NCBI RefSeq assembly: GCF_021129305.1
Contig: NZ_JAJOMB010000035.1
Span: 1 to 64,000, forward strand
Source: Kineosporia babensis
Lineage (GTDB): Bacteria > Actinomycetota > Actinomycetes > Actinomycetales > Kineosporiaceae
Length of the DNA stretch: 64,000 bases
Direction of reading: 5' to 3'
Made by a program: the position numbers and the translations under genes. Position 1 is the first letter of the stretch. Every line of letters starts with the position of its first letter. The notes under the pieces were generated by a model, which saw only the letters and a list, made by a program, of their open reading frames with translations, was not told the DNA's origin and ran no database searches. Below are positions 8,723 through 17,458 of the stretch, one piece after another.

Positions 8723-11604
8723 GTCCCGTCCCCAGCGGCTTGCACAGGCCCTCACCGCGCTACGGGCAGCCATCCTCAGGGCTTCCGCAAGCCCAGACGA
8801 TCATGCTGCATGCCAGGGCAGCGGGCGCCGGGCTCATCCTGCTGGCCATCGTGGCCGGAATCCCTACCATTCTGATCGTTTTCGGTGCCGGTCCTGTCCA
8901 CACACTGACCTATGTCCGGGATGTTGTCGCAGGCGGACAGTACGTGTGGTTGCTCCTGGCCGCTCCGAGCATGCTGGTGTGGCTCTGGTGGATGTGGGCC
9001 GTCGCAGCCATCGTTCGGGAAATCAGGCGCATGCGGGGCCAACTCATCCAAGGACGGCAGTCCAAGCGTCCACCGGAAGGACCCGCATCGGTCAGCGACG
9101 GGCAGGACACAGGACCAGGACGCTGGTGGATCCGTCTCTTGGTCACCACCGTCGCCCTCGCCCCGATCAGTCTCCCGGCCACAGCGCTCGCCGCTCCGAG
9201 CGCCAGCACCGCTCCCGCCGTCGTCGAGTCGTCCTCCACACCGGCAACCACCGAAATGGCATCGGCACCGTCGCGGTCCGCAGACACCAACCCTCCGCCA
9301 TCGACCTCCCCGGCTTCCCGCGAGGCGCTGACCGGATCTGAAGAAGAGAAAGAGCTGCCTGCAGTGCGGGCCGTCGTCGTGCAACCACGCGGGTCCGGCA
9401 CCACGTTGTGGGGACTGGCCAGCACCTACCTGGGAGACGGCACGCGCTGGAACGAGATCTGGGCCTTGAACGAGGGACGCCGGCAGAACGACGGAACCAC
9501 CATGCAGACCCCGTCCTTCCTGCGACCGGGCTGGACGATCCTGATCCCCGGCCCTGATCAGCAGATCCCCGCCCGCACAAAGACCGATTCCCCACACCCG
9601 GAACAGGACCCCACCGCCCATCGGGTGCGCTACACCATCGCCGCCGGTGACCGCCTCGCGGACATCGCCGACCGTTTCCTCGGCGACCCTCACACCTACC
9701 CGCGCCTGCACGCCCTCAACCAGGGCGAGGTCACGGACGCCGACCACATCGAGACCGGCGCCACGATCTGGCTCCCCGAACAGACCCACGACCGCGGCAC
9801 CCGCCGCCACGCCCGCGGAATCGCGTCACCGCAGGTCGAGGACGAGACGTCACGCACGACCACCTCCGATCGGAAGAACCGACACGGCGAGCGAGGTGAT
9901 GACGTGACGACGTCGCCGCAACGACCCCGGCCGTCTACCGAGGCGAGCGCACCCCGCCCGCAACCGGTCACGCCATCGCCGAGCACCTCGTCCTCTGCTC
10001 CTGACACCCGACCTGGCCCCACCAGCCCACCCGCAACCCCGACACCCGAGCGCAGCGCACCAGCCAGCAGCACGACCAGCACCGGTGGCTCGTGGCAATG
10101 GATCCTCGGACTCGGCGGAGGGATACTTGCGATCCTTCTCCTGCGACGCAGCCGGACCCGCCGCAACGACTGGACCCGCAACCGCCCGCCGCATCAGCGC
10201 CGCGGCACGGGCAGCGATGAAGGCCAGTCGATCACCGAGCCCGAGGGCGACCACGAACTCGACACTGTCCAGACCCTCGGAAGCCTCACATCCGTTCAGC
10301 AGGAACAGCTCTCGACCGACAGCGCGAACGACCTACGACGCCCGGCGATCGACCAGGCGCGCGTCGCCATCCATCGGATGGCGCAGGAAACCTTCGCATC
10401 CAGAACAACTCCCAGCAGTCCCGACCACCAGACAGAGCTTGCCCCCAACCCTGCCGCTGGTCAGCTCATACCCGAACGCGAACCGGACGTGCCCGCTGCC
10501 ACCCACCACCAAGGTCAGGCCGAGCCTGCATTACACCCCAGCCCATCCCGCGCAACCCCGCCGCTGCCTGCAGTCGCCAGCACGGCGGCACCCTCCCAGG
10601 AACCGCTACGCGTTCCTCACCTCCTGCCCCTTCCCGACAACCACCAGGATCATCCCCAGATCCTGAGCCGGCCCACCTCGGTCAACGGCACCCATCGGCG
10701 AGCACGACACCGAGCAGAACCACCCACTGAGCACCCCACCCCCCAGGTTCGCGCCGCCTCACCGCCGCAACCAGACCGCGATAGACCACCTGGCACGCTC
10801 GAGCACGCCGCACCCGGCGCGGTCGGCCAACCACAGCCCGCGGTCAGCAACAGTCTCACCGCAGCAGCCAGTGAGCCCCAGCGCGCTCTGGCCGCCCCCG
10901 AAACGCACGAAGAGAACTGGGAGAGCAGACCACCGAAGGACCAGACGAGCGCGCTGCCGTTGCAGTCTGCGCAAATCCGTCTCTTCGGCACCCCCGCCGT
11001 CCTCGACAGCACCGGCGCACCCGTCACCGGGCTACGCCGACAAGCCCTCGCCCTGCTCCTGTACCTGGTCCTGCACCCCGACGGCGGTGCCACCGACCAA
11101 CTCCAAGAAGCCCTCTGGCCCGACGCCACCCTCGCCAGCGCCAAAAAACGATTCTCGACCGAACTGTCCAACCTACGACGGACCATGCGCACCGCCGCCG
11201 GCGTCCACGACCAAAGCTTCGACGCGGTCCCCGCCGACCGAGGCCACTACCGACTCCTGCCCAGCCTCGACATCGACGTCTGGACCTTCACCCGCGAACT
11301 CGCCCTCGCCCGCACCGACCCCGAGCACCGCGAACAACACCTGCGTCGCGCCCTCACCGCCCAGAACGGACACCTCGCCGACGACGGCACCACCGGCTAC
11401 CCCTGGCTCACCCCACACCGCAACCATTTCCGCCGCGAACGAGCCCGCGCCAAACGTGCGCTCGCCGACCTCATCCAGGCCGAACACCCCCACGAAGCCC
11501 GCGCCCTCATCACCCAAGCCGAACAAGCCGAAACCGGCCTACCCCCAGCCGCCCACACCAAGATCACGCCAGTCAGCCCCACCGGCCCAAGGACCACCCC
11601 ATGA
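8719..11604 (+). CDS. Multi-pass membrane protein with two LysM domains and a C-terminal BTAD regulator domain
   Basis: This 961-residue protein has TM helices near residues 34-57, 75-100 and 136-160. Two LysM-like peptidoglycan-binding segments follow (about 224-285, TTLWGLASTYLGDGTRWNEI; and 300-350, RYTIAAGDRLADIADRFLG). A further TM helix lies at about 458-478 (WILGLGGGILAILLL), then a long Pro/Ser-rich linker. The C-terminal part (about 753-935) is a winged-helix plus BTAD-like region (IRLFGTPAVLD ... LTGLRRQALALLLYL is similar to SARP/AfsR output domains). The layout suggests wall-binding outside and a DNA- or protein-binding output inside, so a transmembrane sensor or regulator is plausible. 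It overlaps both neighbours by 4 bp. The 865-residue protein at 39713 shares the TM-linker-BTAD plan. Confidence 0.8.
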   Translation: MSPVPSGLHRPSPRYGQPSSGLPQAQTIMLHARAAGAGLILLAIVAGIPTILIVFGAGPVHTLTYVRDVVAGGQYVWLLLAAPSMLVWLWWMWAVAAIVREIRRMRGQLIQGRQSKRPPEGPASVSDGQDTGPGRWWIRLLVTTVALAPISLPATALAAPSASTAPAVVESSSTPATTEMASAPSRSADTNPPPSTSPASREALTGSEEEKELPAVRAVVVQPRGSGTTLWGLASTYLGDGTRWNEIWALNEGRRQNDGTTMQTPSFLRPGWTILIPGPDQQIPARTKTDSPHPEQDPTAHRVRYTIAAGDRLADIADRFLGDPHTYPRLHALNQGEVTDADHIETGATIWLPEQTHDRGTRRHARGIASPQVEDETSRTTTSDRKNRHGERGDDVTTSPQRPRPSTEASAPRPQPVTPSPSTSSSAPDTRPGPTSPPATPTPERSAPASSTTSTGGSWQWILGLGGGILAILLLRRSRTRRNDWTRNRPPHQRRGTGSDEGQSITEPEGDHELDTVQTLGSLTSVQQEQLSTDSANDLRRPAIDQARVAIHRMAQETFASRTTPSSPDHQTELAPNPAAGQLIPEREPDVPAATHHQGQAEPALHPSPSRATPPLPAVASTAAPSQEPLRVPHLLPLPDNHQDHPQILSRPTSVNGTHRRARHRAEPPTEHPTPQVRAASPPQPDRDRPPGTLEHAAPGAVGQPQPAVSNSLTAAASEPQRALAAPETHEENWESRPPKDQTSALPLQSAQIRLFGTPAVLDSTGAPVTGLRRQALALLLYLVLHPDGGATDQLQEALWPDATLASAKKRFSTELSNLRRTMRTAAGVHDQSFDAVPADRGHYRLLPSLDIDVWTFTRELALARTDPEHREQHLRRALTAQNGHLADDGTTGYPWLTPHRNHFRRERARAKRALADLIQAEHPHEARALITQAEQAETGLPPAAHTKITPVSPTGPRTTP

Positions 11605-12380
11605 CCGGCCACACCCCGCCCGCACCCACCCGGACCCTCACCCAGAAACTGCACCACCACATCCGCAACGACCCCGACAGCCTCTTCGCCGCCACCGTCT
11701 GCCTCATCCTCGGATCCATCGCCTTCGCCGGCTCCGCCACCCACATCCTCCACGTCGGCGCCTACCCCCACGTCAACGTCACCGGCTGGCTCGTCTGGAG
11801 CGTCGCCGGAAGCCTCGAAGCACTCGCCGCCTACGCCGCCTGGGAAGCCCGACGACGCCACGGATGGAACCGGGTCATCCCCATCCTGGTCCTGCTGGCC
11901 TCACTGGCCTTCATCGTCCTGGCCAACCTCGCGGCCGCCGACGCGCACGCGTGGGCCGCACGGCTGCCCTGGGCTGATGCGTTCGCGGTCGTCCCGCCGC
12001 TGGCTTTCCTGTCGGTTGCTGCCATCGCAGAAAGCAGATCCTGGAAACGAGCGGGATCACCACGAGCAGCGAAAACACCGCGGGCAGGGAAACCGTCGGC
12101 GGAGCCGAGGAAACCAAAACAGGAAGGAGACAGCCAGAATGCTGGGCAGAAGAAGCAGATAACCGGTGGCGCGCCTTCGGAAGGCACCAGTCTGAGGCAA
12201 CCTACGGTGCTGCCGGGAGAAGATCGAGCTGCCGCAGTGGAACGGTGGCTGCGGGAAGGACATCGCTGGAAGGCGATGATCGGCGCCGGTATGGAGCACT
12301 TCGCTGTCGGCCAGACCGCCATGAAGAACGAGATTCGCCGCGCCCGCACACGCACGGCCCCAGAAGTAGCGGGCAGCTGA
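11601..12380 (+). CDS. DUF2637 membrane protein
   Basis: This 259-residue protein has about four TM helices in residues 30-140 (LILGSIAFAGSATHIL, GWLVWSVAGSLEALAAYAAW, VIPILVLLASLAFIVLANLA, FAVVPPLAFLSVAAIAES). This is the pattern of DUF2637 proteins, which are common on actinobacterial plasmids and integrative elements and are often annotated as transfer or spread-related. The C-terminal 100 residues are basic and end in an HTH-like helix pair. The ATG overlaps the previous stop (ATGA), so it is the third gene of the operon. A direct role in transfer is inferred only. Confidence 0.78.
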   Translation: MTGHTPPAPTRTLTQKLHHHIRNDPDSLFAATVCLILGSIAFAGSATHILHVGAYPHVNVTGWLVWSVAGSLEALAAYAAWEARRRHGWNRVIPILVLLASLAFIVLANLAAADAHAWAARLPWADAFAVVPPLAFLSVAAIAESRSWKRAGSPRAAKTPRAGKPSAEPRKPKQEGDSQNAGQKKQITGGAPSEGTSLRQPTVLPGEDRAAAVERWLREGHRWKAMIGAGMEHFAVGQTAMKNEIRRARTRTAPEVAGS

Positions 12381-12824
12381 TCGTGCCACATGCCATCTGG
12401 CTGTCGGTTCCGCCTGAAGACTCCTGGCCCACTTCTTCCGGGTGAAACGTGAACCACCTCGCTTAGATGGGCGACCGGTTCTTCGAGTCTTTTGGCGGTG
12501 CCTGTCGGCGATTTAACGGCTCAGAGCATCAGGCGTGTATTCCGTCCCGTTCAAGGGAGAGGCCGGTTCAGGATCGCGCTGTTCAGTCTGTTCAGGGTTG
12601 GTTCAAGCGCAGCACGCCACACGCCCGCGTTCCACAGGGACCGCTGGTTGGCCGCTTTCGTCTTGGCGTACCACCAAGTGGCTAAGCTGGCACGGAGTTC
12701 TGCGACTGATGGCATCATCTGCGATGTCCGGCACCTCAGCGCACCAGCCGATGGCGCTGAAGAGCCGGCACGCACATGAACGGGGTGGGCCCGTTGTCGG
12801 GCCGGAACGATCGGGGAAACGGGG
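12381..12824. other. Intergenic region before the XRE regulator
   Basis: No gene is supported in these 444 bp. The region contains five GTTCA words in a short stretch (listed separately) and GC-rich sequence leading to the regulator's ribosome binding site. Short frames here lack family features. Confidence 0.5.
12549..12605 (+). promoter_or_regulatory. Cluster of five direct GTTCA repeats
   Basis: GTTCA starts at 12549, 12566, 12581, 12590 and 12601, all in the same orientation within 57 bp. The cluster is 220 bp upstream of the XRE regulator gene. Such direct repeats can be regulator sites; the uneven spacing makes plasmid iterons unlikely. Significance was not computed. Confidence 0.3.
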
Positions 12825-14042
12825 ATGGGACAACGACCGGCGGATCTGGACCCGTCACTGTCCAGCGCTGCCTACTTCGGCGCGCAGTTGCGCCAGCTTC
12901 GGACACAACGAGGGCTGTCCCTCTCCAAGCTGGGCCAGTTGGTGCACACCGGTGGCGACTTGCTGGGCAAGATCGAGAAGGCTCAGCGCCGGGCAACGCC
13001 GGAGCTCATCGAAGCCTTGGACGCCGAACTGGGGGCGGACGGATCGCTGATCCTCGCTGCGCCCGCCACTCGGCTGTCGAAAGGTACTTCACCGCCCTTG
13101 GACTTCCTGAAGCTCATGCCTGGAGGGCGTGTCGCCATGGACCCGGCCATTGCAGGTCTGCGGGAGATGCTGCGGGGTTTGCGCCAGGTCGACCACGCTC
13201 TCGGGTCGGGACCGGCCTTGGCCATTGTGCGTGCTCAGCTCCACGTGGCTGACGCCATTCTGCTGGCCGCCAGCAACGAAGCTGAAAGACGTTCTGCGCT
13301 CGCTGTAGTCGCTGAACTCCACCAACTAGCTGGCTGGATGCACTTCGACCGCGGTGAGCTTGCCCCGGCCGAATCTGCTCTTACCCGGGCACGGAGTATG
13401 GCCGAGGAGGCAGGCCAGGCTGATCTGGCTGCCTACGTTCTTGGCCCCAGTCACGGCTTTATGACCGCCAATCACGGCCACCTACCGGTCGGCAGAGAGC
13501 TCTGCGCGCAGGCGCTCGCGCAGGCGCAGCGCAGCGGCAACCGCCGCCTGACAGCGTTCGTGGTGACCATCGCTGCCCGGATCGAGGCCAAGCTCGGTGA
13601 GGAGAAGGCCTGCAGAATGATGCTGGACCTCGCAGCCGCTGAACTGGAGCTGGCTCGCTCAGGAGCCTCGAGCAGTCCTGACCCGGACTGGCTGTCCGTC
13701 TTTGACGAGGCCGCGCTGGCTGGCCACGCTGGCAGTTGCCTGCTGGATCTCGGCTCTCATGGAGCGGCCATCACCGCACTGACTCAGCAAGACGAAACAG
13801 CCAGCGACCTGTTCGTACGCAACCGCGTCATCTGGCAGCTCGACCGCAGCGATGCCCACCTCGCGCAGGGCGAAGTCGCGCCCGCCTGTGACGATCTCTA
13901 CGCGGCCTGGCAAGCAGCAGCCGGGACCACCTCCGCGCGCCTGACCCATCGCCTGGCAATCAGCCTCAACAACCTCACTCCTTGGCAAAGCACCGCAGAG
14001 GTCAAGGAACTTCGGGCACGCGTCCTGGCAGGTGCAGGCTGA
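12825..14042 (+). CDS. XRE-family regulator with TPR-like C-terminal region
   Basis: This 405-residue protein has an XRE helix-turn-helix at about residues 18-70 (FGAQLRQLRTQRGLSLSKLGQLVHT ... LGKIEKAQRRATPELI). It is followed by a long, mostly helical TPR-like region (for example ALAVVAELHQLAGWMHFDRGE, AESALTRARSMAEEAG). Such proteins are common actinomycete regulators whose TPR part senses a peptide or partner. ATG 12825 follows a G-rich ribosome binding region. It lies next to the serine hydrolase and 2 kb from the FxLD cluster, so it may regulate that cluster; this is inferred from location only. Confidence 0.8.
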   Translation: MGQRPADLDPSLSSAAYFGAQLRQLRTQRGLSLSKLGQLVHTGGDLLGKIEKAQRRATPELIEALDAELGADGSLILAAPATRLSKGTSPPLDFLKLMPGGRVAMDPAIAGLREMLRGLRQVDHALGSGPALAIVRAQLHVADAILLAASNEAERRSALAVVAELHQLAGWMHFDRGELAPAESALTRARSMAEEAGQADLAAYVLGPSHGFMTANHGHLPVGRELCAQALAQAQRSGNRRLTAFVVTIAARIEAKLGEEKACRMMLDLAAAELELARSGASSSPDPDWLSVFDEAALAGHAGSCLLDLGSHGAAITALTQQDETASDLFVRNRVIWQLDRSDAHLAQGEVAPACDDLYAAWQAAAGTTSARLTHRLAISLNNLTPWQSTAEVKELRARVLAGAG

Positions 14043-14067
14043 CGTCGCGGTATCTCCAGGCTGACAG

Positions 14068-15390
14068 CTACTGGGGTTCTCGGCTGTAGGGGTAGGTGGC
14101 CCATTCCAGAGCTTTAACGCCTCCGTCGGCGTCACGTCGGACGAACATCCGTTCGCCCTTCATCCGTCCCGATGCAGCGCGGAACGAGTCGCTCGTCACG
14201 CGGTCGAAACGTGTAGCGGACGATGCGGCAGCTTCGGCCAGATGGGCGTGCAGGGTCCCGTCAGACCAGGTGAAGACGGTCTCCTCGGATTCAGACCACC
14301 AGCGGCCTAGGACGCCCACCAGTTCTGGGGGGCAGGGGGCCGTGTCGGTCTTCGGCACCGCAACGGTCGGCGTCATGCTCTGCGGGACGGGGATGAGCTC
14401 TTCCAGGATCTCCGTGGTCAGGTTTCCGAGCCGCACCCCTCGGGTGACGTTGGTCAGAGCGACTACGACTGTTCCGCTGCGACGCTCCAAGGTCATGGAG
14501 GCCAAGAATCCAGGCATGGCGCCCGTGTGTCCGGATAGCACCCCGCGCTCGCGACGGTTCAGCATGAGGCCTAGTCCCCAGCCCTGAGTCCAAGCCTGCT
14601 GGTCGACTATGATCTGGGGTCGATGCATGGCCTCGACCACGCTGGCCGGGACGATGTCCGGTGCGCCGCCGAGCAACGCATTTCCCCAGGTCAGGAGATC
14701 GGTTGTGGTGCTCCAGAGTTGGCCACCGACACCGATCACGCCTTGATCCATCACCGGCTCGGGAATGAAGCAATCGTTGTAGGGATCCGGCCGATATCCC
14801 GTCACAGCCTGGTCAGTGGGCTGCCACATCGTGCTGTTCAGCGCCAGCGGCTTCAGCAATTCCCGATCGATCAGGTCTTCACACGTCTGACCGGACACCG
14901 TGGCGATGACCTGACCCAGCACTGCATACCCCAGGTTCGAGTACGCCCATCTCACGCCAGGCTCGTCGACGAACTCCACCTGGGCGAGGAGTTCCATGAA
15001 CTCTGCGCTGTCTGGGCCCTGCATGGAGGCCCACATCGGATGCGGAGCTTCACGCTGGAGGCCGCTGCTGTGGGCCAGAAGTTGACGGACGAGCGGCCTA
15101 CCGGCGGAGGTTCCGGGAAGGTACGCCTCAACCGGTTCGTCCAAGCTCAACAGCCCGCGTTCGACCAGCAGCAGGGTGAGCGCAGCGGTGAACGTCTTGG
15201 TGATCGAACCGATCCGGAACGCGGTATCAGCATCCACCAGTCGCCTGGTCGATGTCTCGGCGTAGCCGGCCTGGACTAGATGCCGTTCAGCCTCGGATCG
15301 ACTGACTCCCACGGCCAAGGCCGGCAGCCGTTGCGCCCGGAGCGTCTGAGTAACGCGCAGGTGCAGGACCTCATCGACGGACGCGGTCAT
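14068..15390 (-). CDS. Beta-lactamase/DD-peptidase-like serine hydrolase
   Basis: This 440-residue protein belongs to the class C beta-lactamase/esterase/DD-peptidase superfamily. The motifs in order are SxxK (SITK, catalytic Ser-Lys), YSN (YAYSNLGYAVLG context) and HTG (GHTGAMPG), so the active site looks complete. ATG 15390 is chosen over 15501 because GGAG lies 9 bp upstream. No signal peptide is seen, so it may be cytoplasmic. The extra C-terminal domain (about residues 340-440) matches the small lipocalin-like tail of many family members. It is divergent from the FxLD methyltransferase; serine hydrolases of this family can act on peptides, so a role in lanthipeptide maturation or immunity is possible but unproven. 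Confidence 0.85.
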   Translation of the reverse strand: MTASVDEVLHLRVTQTLRAQRLPALAVGVSRSEAERHLVQAGYAETSTRRLVDADTAFRIGSITKTFTAALTLLLVERGLLSLDEPVEAYLPGTSAGRPLVRQLLAHSSGLQREAPHPMWASMQGPDSAEFMELLAQVEFVDEPGVRWAYSNLGYAVLGQVIATVSGQTCEDLIDRELLKPLALNSTMWQPTDQAVTGYRPDPYNDCFIPEPVMDQGVIGVGGQLWSTTTDLLTWGNALLGGAPDIVPASVVEAMHRPQIIVDQQAWTQGWGLGLMLNRRERGVLSGHTGAMPGFLASMTLERRSGTVVVALTNVTRGVRLGNLTTEILEELIPVPQSMTPTVAVPKTDTAPCPPELVGVLGRWWSESEETVFTWSDGTLHAHLAEAAASSATRFDRVTSDSFRAASGRMKGERMFVRRDADGGVKALEWATYPYSREPQ

Positions 15391-16039
15391 TCCTGATCTC
15401 CGGCGGTCATAGTCCCAGCCTGCCAGTCCGATCGCCAACCCGTCACGCTCCAGGAACTTGCACGCTGGTTGCGGCATGCAGACAGCAGCGATCGTCCGCA
15501 TCCACCGTCTTGTTCGGCTCGGCTGATACCCATCAAATGGTCTTCAACAAATTGCTTTCCGGATAGGAGAACGGAAGGAGCGTTGCGCGGCCTGAAGACC
15601 GGAATTACACGACGCATGCGACCGTCGCCAAGACGCTCCCAGAGAAGCGCTGGGACGGGTGACAGCCACCCGCCGACACCCTCCACCCGTCTCGGCGCCA
15701 GGCCGCCTGCTATCGCACTGATCATGAGAAGAATCGCGGCGTGAAGTCCAGCGATGGCCTTCGTTGGGTGGCATCTCCCCGAACAGCACTGAGCACAAAT
15801 GACCACCGCGTATCCCGCTGATGTGAGCGCCGTCCCGTTCCGGGAAGTCACTCAAGGTTGTCCTTGTGAGAGAGTGTGGTGAAACGCAATTGGATGATCC
15901 GGTAATGAAACTTATTCTTATGAATGTTATTTCATTAGATTCGGGTCGTATGTGACGGAAGCCGTGCTGCGGCTGTAGCGTTCGTCGCCGCTCGCCTTTC
16001 ATCAACCATCAGCTATCAATGAATTCTCGAGGAGAACCT
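15391..16039. other. Divergent intergenic region upstream of the FxLD cluster
   Basis: About 650 bp separate the serine hydrolase and methyltransferase genes. The right third is strikingly AT-rich for this DNA and contains a 35-bp dyad (listed separately). A minus-strand frame covering 15387-15851 has no recognisable domain and overlaps the hydrolase start, so it is not called. Promoters for both divergent units should lie here. Confidence 0.5.
15903..15937. promoter_or_regulatory. AT-rich inverted repeat upstream of the FxLD methyltransferase
   Basis: Perfect 8-bp arms TAATGAAA and TTTCATTA flank a 19-bp AT-rich spacer that itself contains ATTC...GAAT. It lies about 100 bp upstream of the methyltransferase start in otherwise high-GC DNA. 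It is a good candidate for the operator or promoter controlling the lanthipeptide cluster. Confidence 0.45.
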
Positions 16040-17257
16040 GTGGTTGCTACCGCCTCAGCATCAACTAACCCCAGTGCCGATGAACTACGTGCGGAGATGG
16101 TCTCTGTCATGGTGGACAAGGGACTGGCACGCTCGCCCGAGGTCATCGAGGCGTTGAAGGCGGTCCCGCGGCATCTGGTGAAGGGCGTGGACCCCGAGCT
16201 CGTCTATGACCCCTACAAGGCAGCGGTGACGAAGCCCGGTCGGGACGGCGTTAACCTCAGCTCGGTCTCAGCGGCCTACATCCAGGCGACGCAGTTGGAA
16301 CAGGCGCAGGTCGAGAAGGGGCATCGCGTTCTCGAAATCGGATCGGGTGGCGTCAACGCCGCCTACCTCGCAGAGTTGGTGGGTCCAGCCGGTCAGGTAG
16401 TGACGATGGACATCGACTCGGACGTGACCACCCGGGCCACGGAGTTCCTTAAGAGCAACGGCTATGAGCAAGTGACCGTGCTGACAGGCGACGCTGGTTT
16501 CGGAGCCCAGGAGTTTGCTCCGTTCGACCGCATCGTGGTCACGGTTGAGACCACCGATATTGCCGAGGCGTGGTGGGATCAACTCAGCGATGACGGCATC
16601 ATCGTGGCGCCGATGCGGTGGCAGAGTCAGCGCCGAAGCGTGGCGCTTGTCCGCCAGACGAAGGACACGCTCGTCGCGGACAACATCGCGCAGGCCGGCT
16701 TCGTACCGCTGCAGGGGATCGGCGAGGAACGAGAGACCGTCATCGCCTTGCTCGACGACGCCCAGCAGCGGGCCACTCTACGCGTCGAGGACAGCACCCT
16801 CGTCGATGCTGAGGCCCTGACCCAAGCTATCCAGTCGGACGCTACCCATGTCTGGACCGGAGTAAACCTTCCGCAGGAACCGCGGTTCGCGCCACTGGAC
16901 CTATGGCTGGCCACTCTCCTGAACACCGTCGTCCTGACGGGCACCGCCGGGGCGCACGAGGCCCCCGATATTCCTCAGCCGTCGCCGATCGGCAGGCCCA
17001 CGCTGGTCGAGGGCTCCAGCATGGCTTATAGGACCCTGCGTCCCAACGGCTCCGAGTGGGAACTCGGCGTCATTGGGTACGGGCCGGCCGCCTCGGACCT
17101 GGCCGAGCGCTACGCGGAAGCGATCCGATCGTGGAGCCCACAGCGCCGGCCCCAGCTGACCGTTACCCGTAACCCGTCGCCGACGCCTGTTACGACCGGG
17201 CTCGCGAGCCGCAGCGTGCAGCGGCGCAACAGCACGCTCACGATCGCCTGGTCGTAG
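16040..17257 (+). CDS. FxLD-system methyltransferase (PIMT-like, SAM-dependent)
   Basis: The protein resembles protein L-isoaspartate O-methyltransferases. Near residue 97 it has the SAM-binding motif VLEIGSGGVNAAYLAELVG, then the acidic motif VTMDIDS and a post-motif VLTGDAGFG. A further ~180 C-terminal residues are typical of the methyltransferases of FxLD lanthipeptide clusters. GTG 16040 is chosen (405 aa) because AGGAG sits 5 bp upstream; the ATG at 16019 has no ribosome binding site. The precursor gene starts 66 bp downstream. PIMT homologues in RiPP clusters methylate an Asp side chain, giving aspartimide or isoaspartate; the Asp26-Gly27 step of the precursor is the likely target here. 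Confidence 0.85.
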   Translation: MVATASASTNPSADELRAEMVSVMVDKGLARSPEVIEALKAVPRHLVKGVDPELVYDPYKAAVTKPGRDGVNLSSVSAAYIQATQLEQAQVEKGHRVLEIGSGGVNAAYLAELVGPAGQVVTMDIDSDVTTRATEFLKSNGYEQVTVLTGDAGFGAQEFAPFDRIVVTVETTDIAEAWWDQLSDDGIIVAPMRWQSQRRSVALVRQTKDTLVADNIAQAGFVPLQGIGEERETVIALLDDAQQRATLRVEDSTLVDAEALTQAIQSDATHVWTGVNLPQEPRFAPLDLWLATLLNTVVLTGTAGAHEAPDIPQPSPIGRPTLVEGSSMAYRTLRPNGSEWELGVIGYGPAASDLAERYAEAIRSWSPQRRPQLTVTRNPSPTPVTTGLASRSVQRRNSTLTIAWS

Positions 17258-17274
17258 ACCCTCGGGGGTCTACG
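17253..17274 (+). terminator. Hairpin at the methyltransferase stop codon
   Basis: A perfect 9-bp stem (CGTAGACCC / GGGTCTACG) with a 4-base loop overlaps the TAG stop of the methyltransferase. No U-tract follows. It could be a weak terminator or an RNA processing or stability element that sets precursor mRNA level apart from the enzyme mRNA. Confidence 0.5.
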
Positions 17275-17323
17275 AGCAGGAGCACCAAAGAAAACAGATC
17301 CCAACCATCAGGAGGTACACACC

Positions 17324-17449
17324 ATGGAGGACTTCGACCTCGACATCACCACCGTCGCGTCCGCGCCGCGGTCGCCGGACCTGCTCAACAGCACCGACGA
17401 CGGTTGCGGGGAGACCCCCGACCCGGCCGGTGTGAACGGCCTGCTCTGA
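17324..17449 (+). CDS. FxLD-family lanthipeptide precursor (41 aa)
   Basis: This small gene encodes 41 residues starting at ATG 17324, with GGAGG 8 bp upstream. The leader has the defining FDLD motif at residues 4-7. The core region (about 20-41) contains the segment TDDGCGET at 24-31. Possible modification residues are Ser23, Thr24 and Thr31, with Cys28 as the only cysteine, so at most one (methyl)lanthionine ring can form. Asp26-Gly27 is a likely site for the PIMT-like methyltransferase. Other members of the family that I know of usually have more cysteines, so this core looks minimal. It sits between the methyltransferase and LanB genes, each side bounded by a hairpin. Confidence 0.85.
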   Translation: MEDFDLDITTVASAPRSPDLLNSTDDGCGETPDPAGVNGLL

Positions 17450-17458
17450 TCTGAACAC

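Noticed and set aside
10871-11977. 368-residue plus-strand frame
   Set aside because: It is a shadow of the LysM-BTAD gene, with extreme Pro/Thr/Arg bias and no domain.
12549-12605. Plasmid replication iterons
   Set aside because: The repeat unit is only 5 bp with uneven spacing, and no replication gene is next to it.
15387-15851. Minus-strand 154-residue frame upstream of the serine hydrolase
   Set aside because: It overlaps the hydrolase start, has no ribosome binding site or recognised domain, and covers the expected promoter region.
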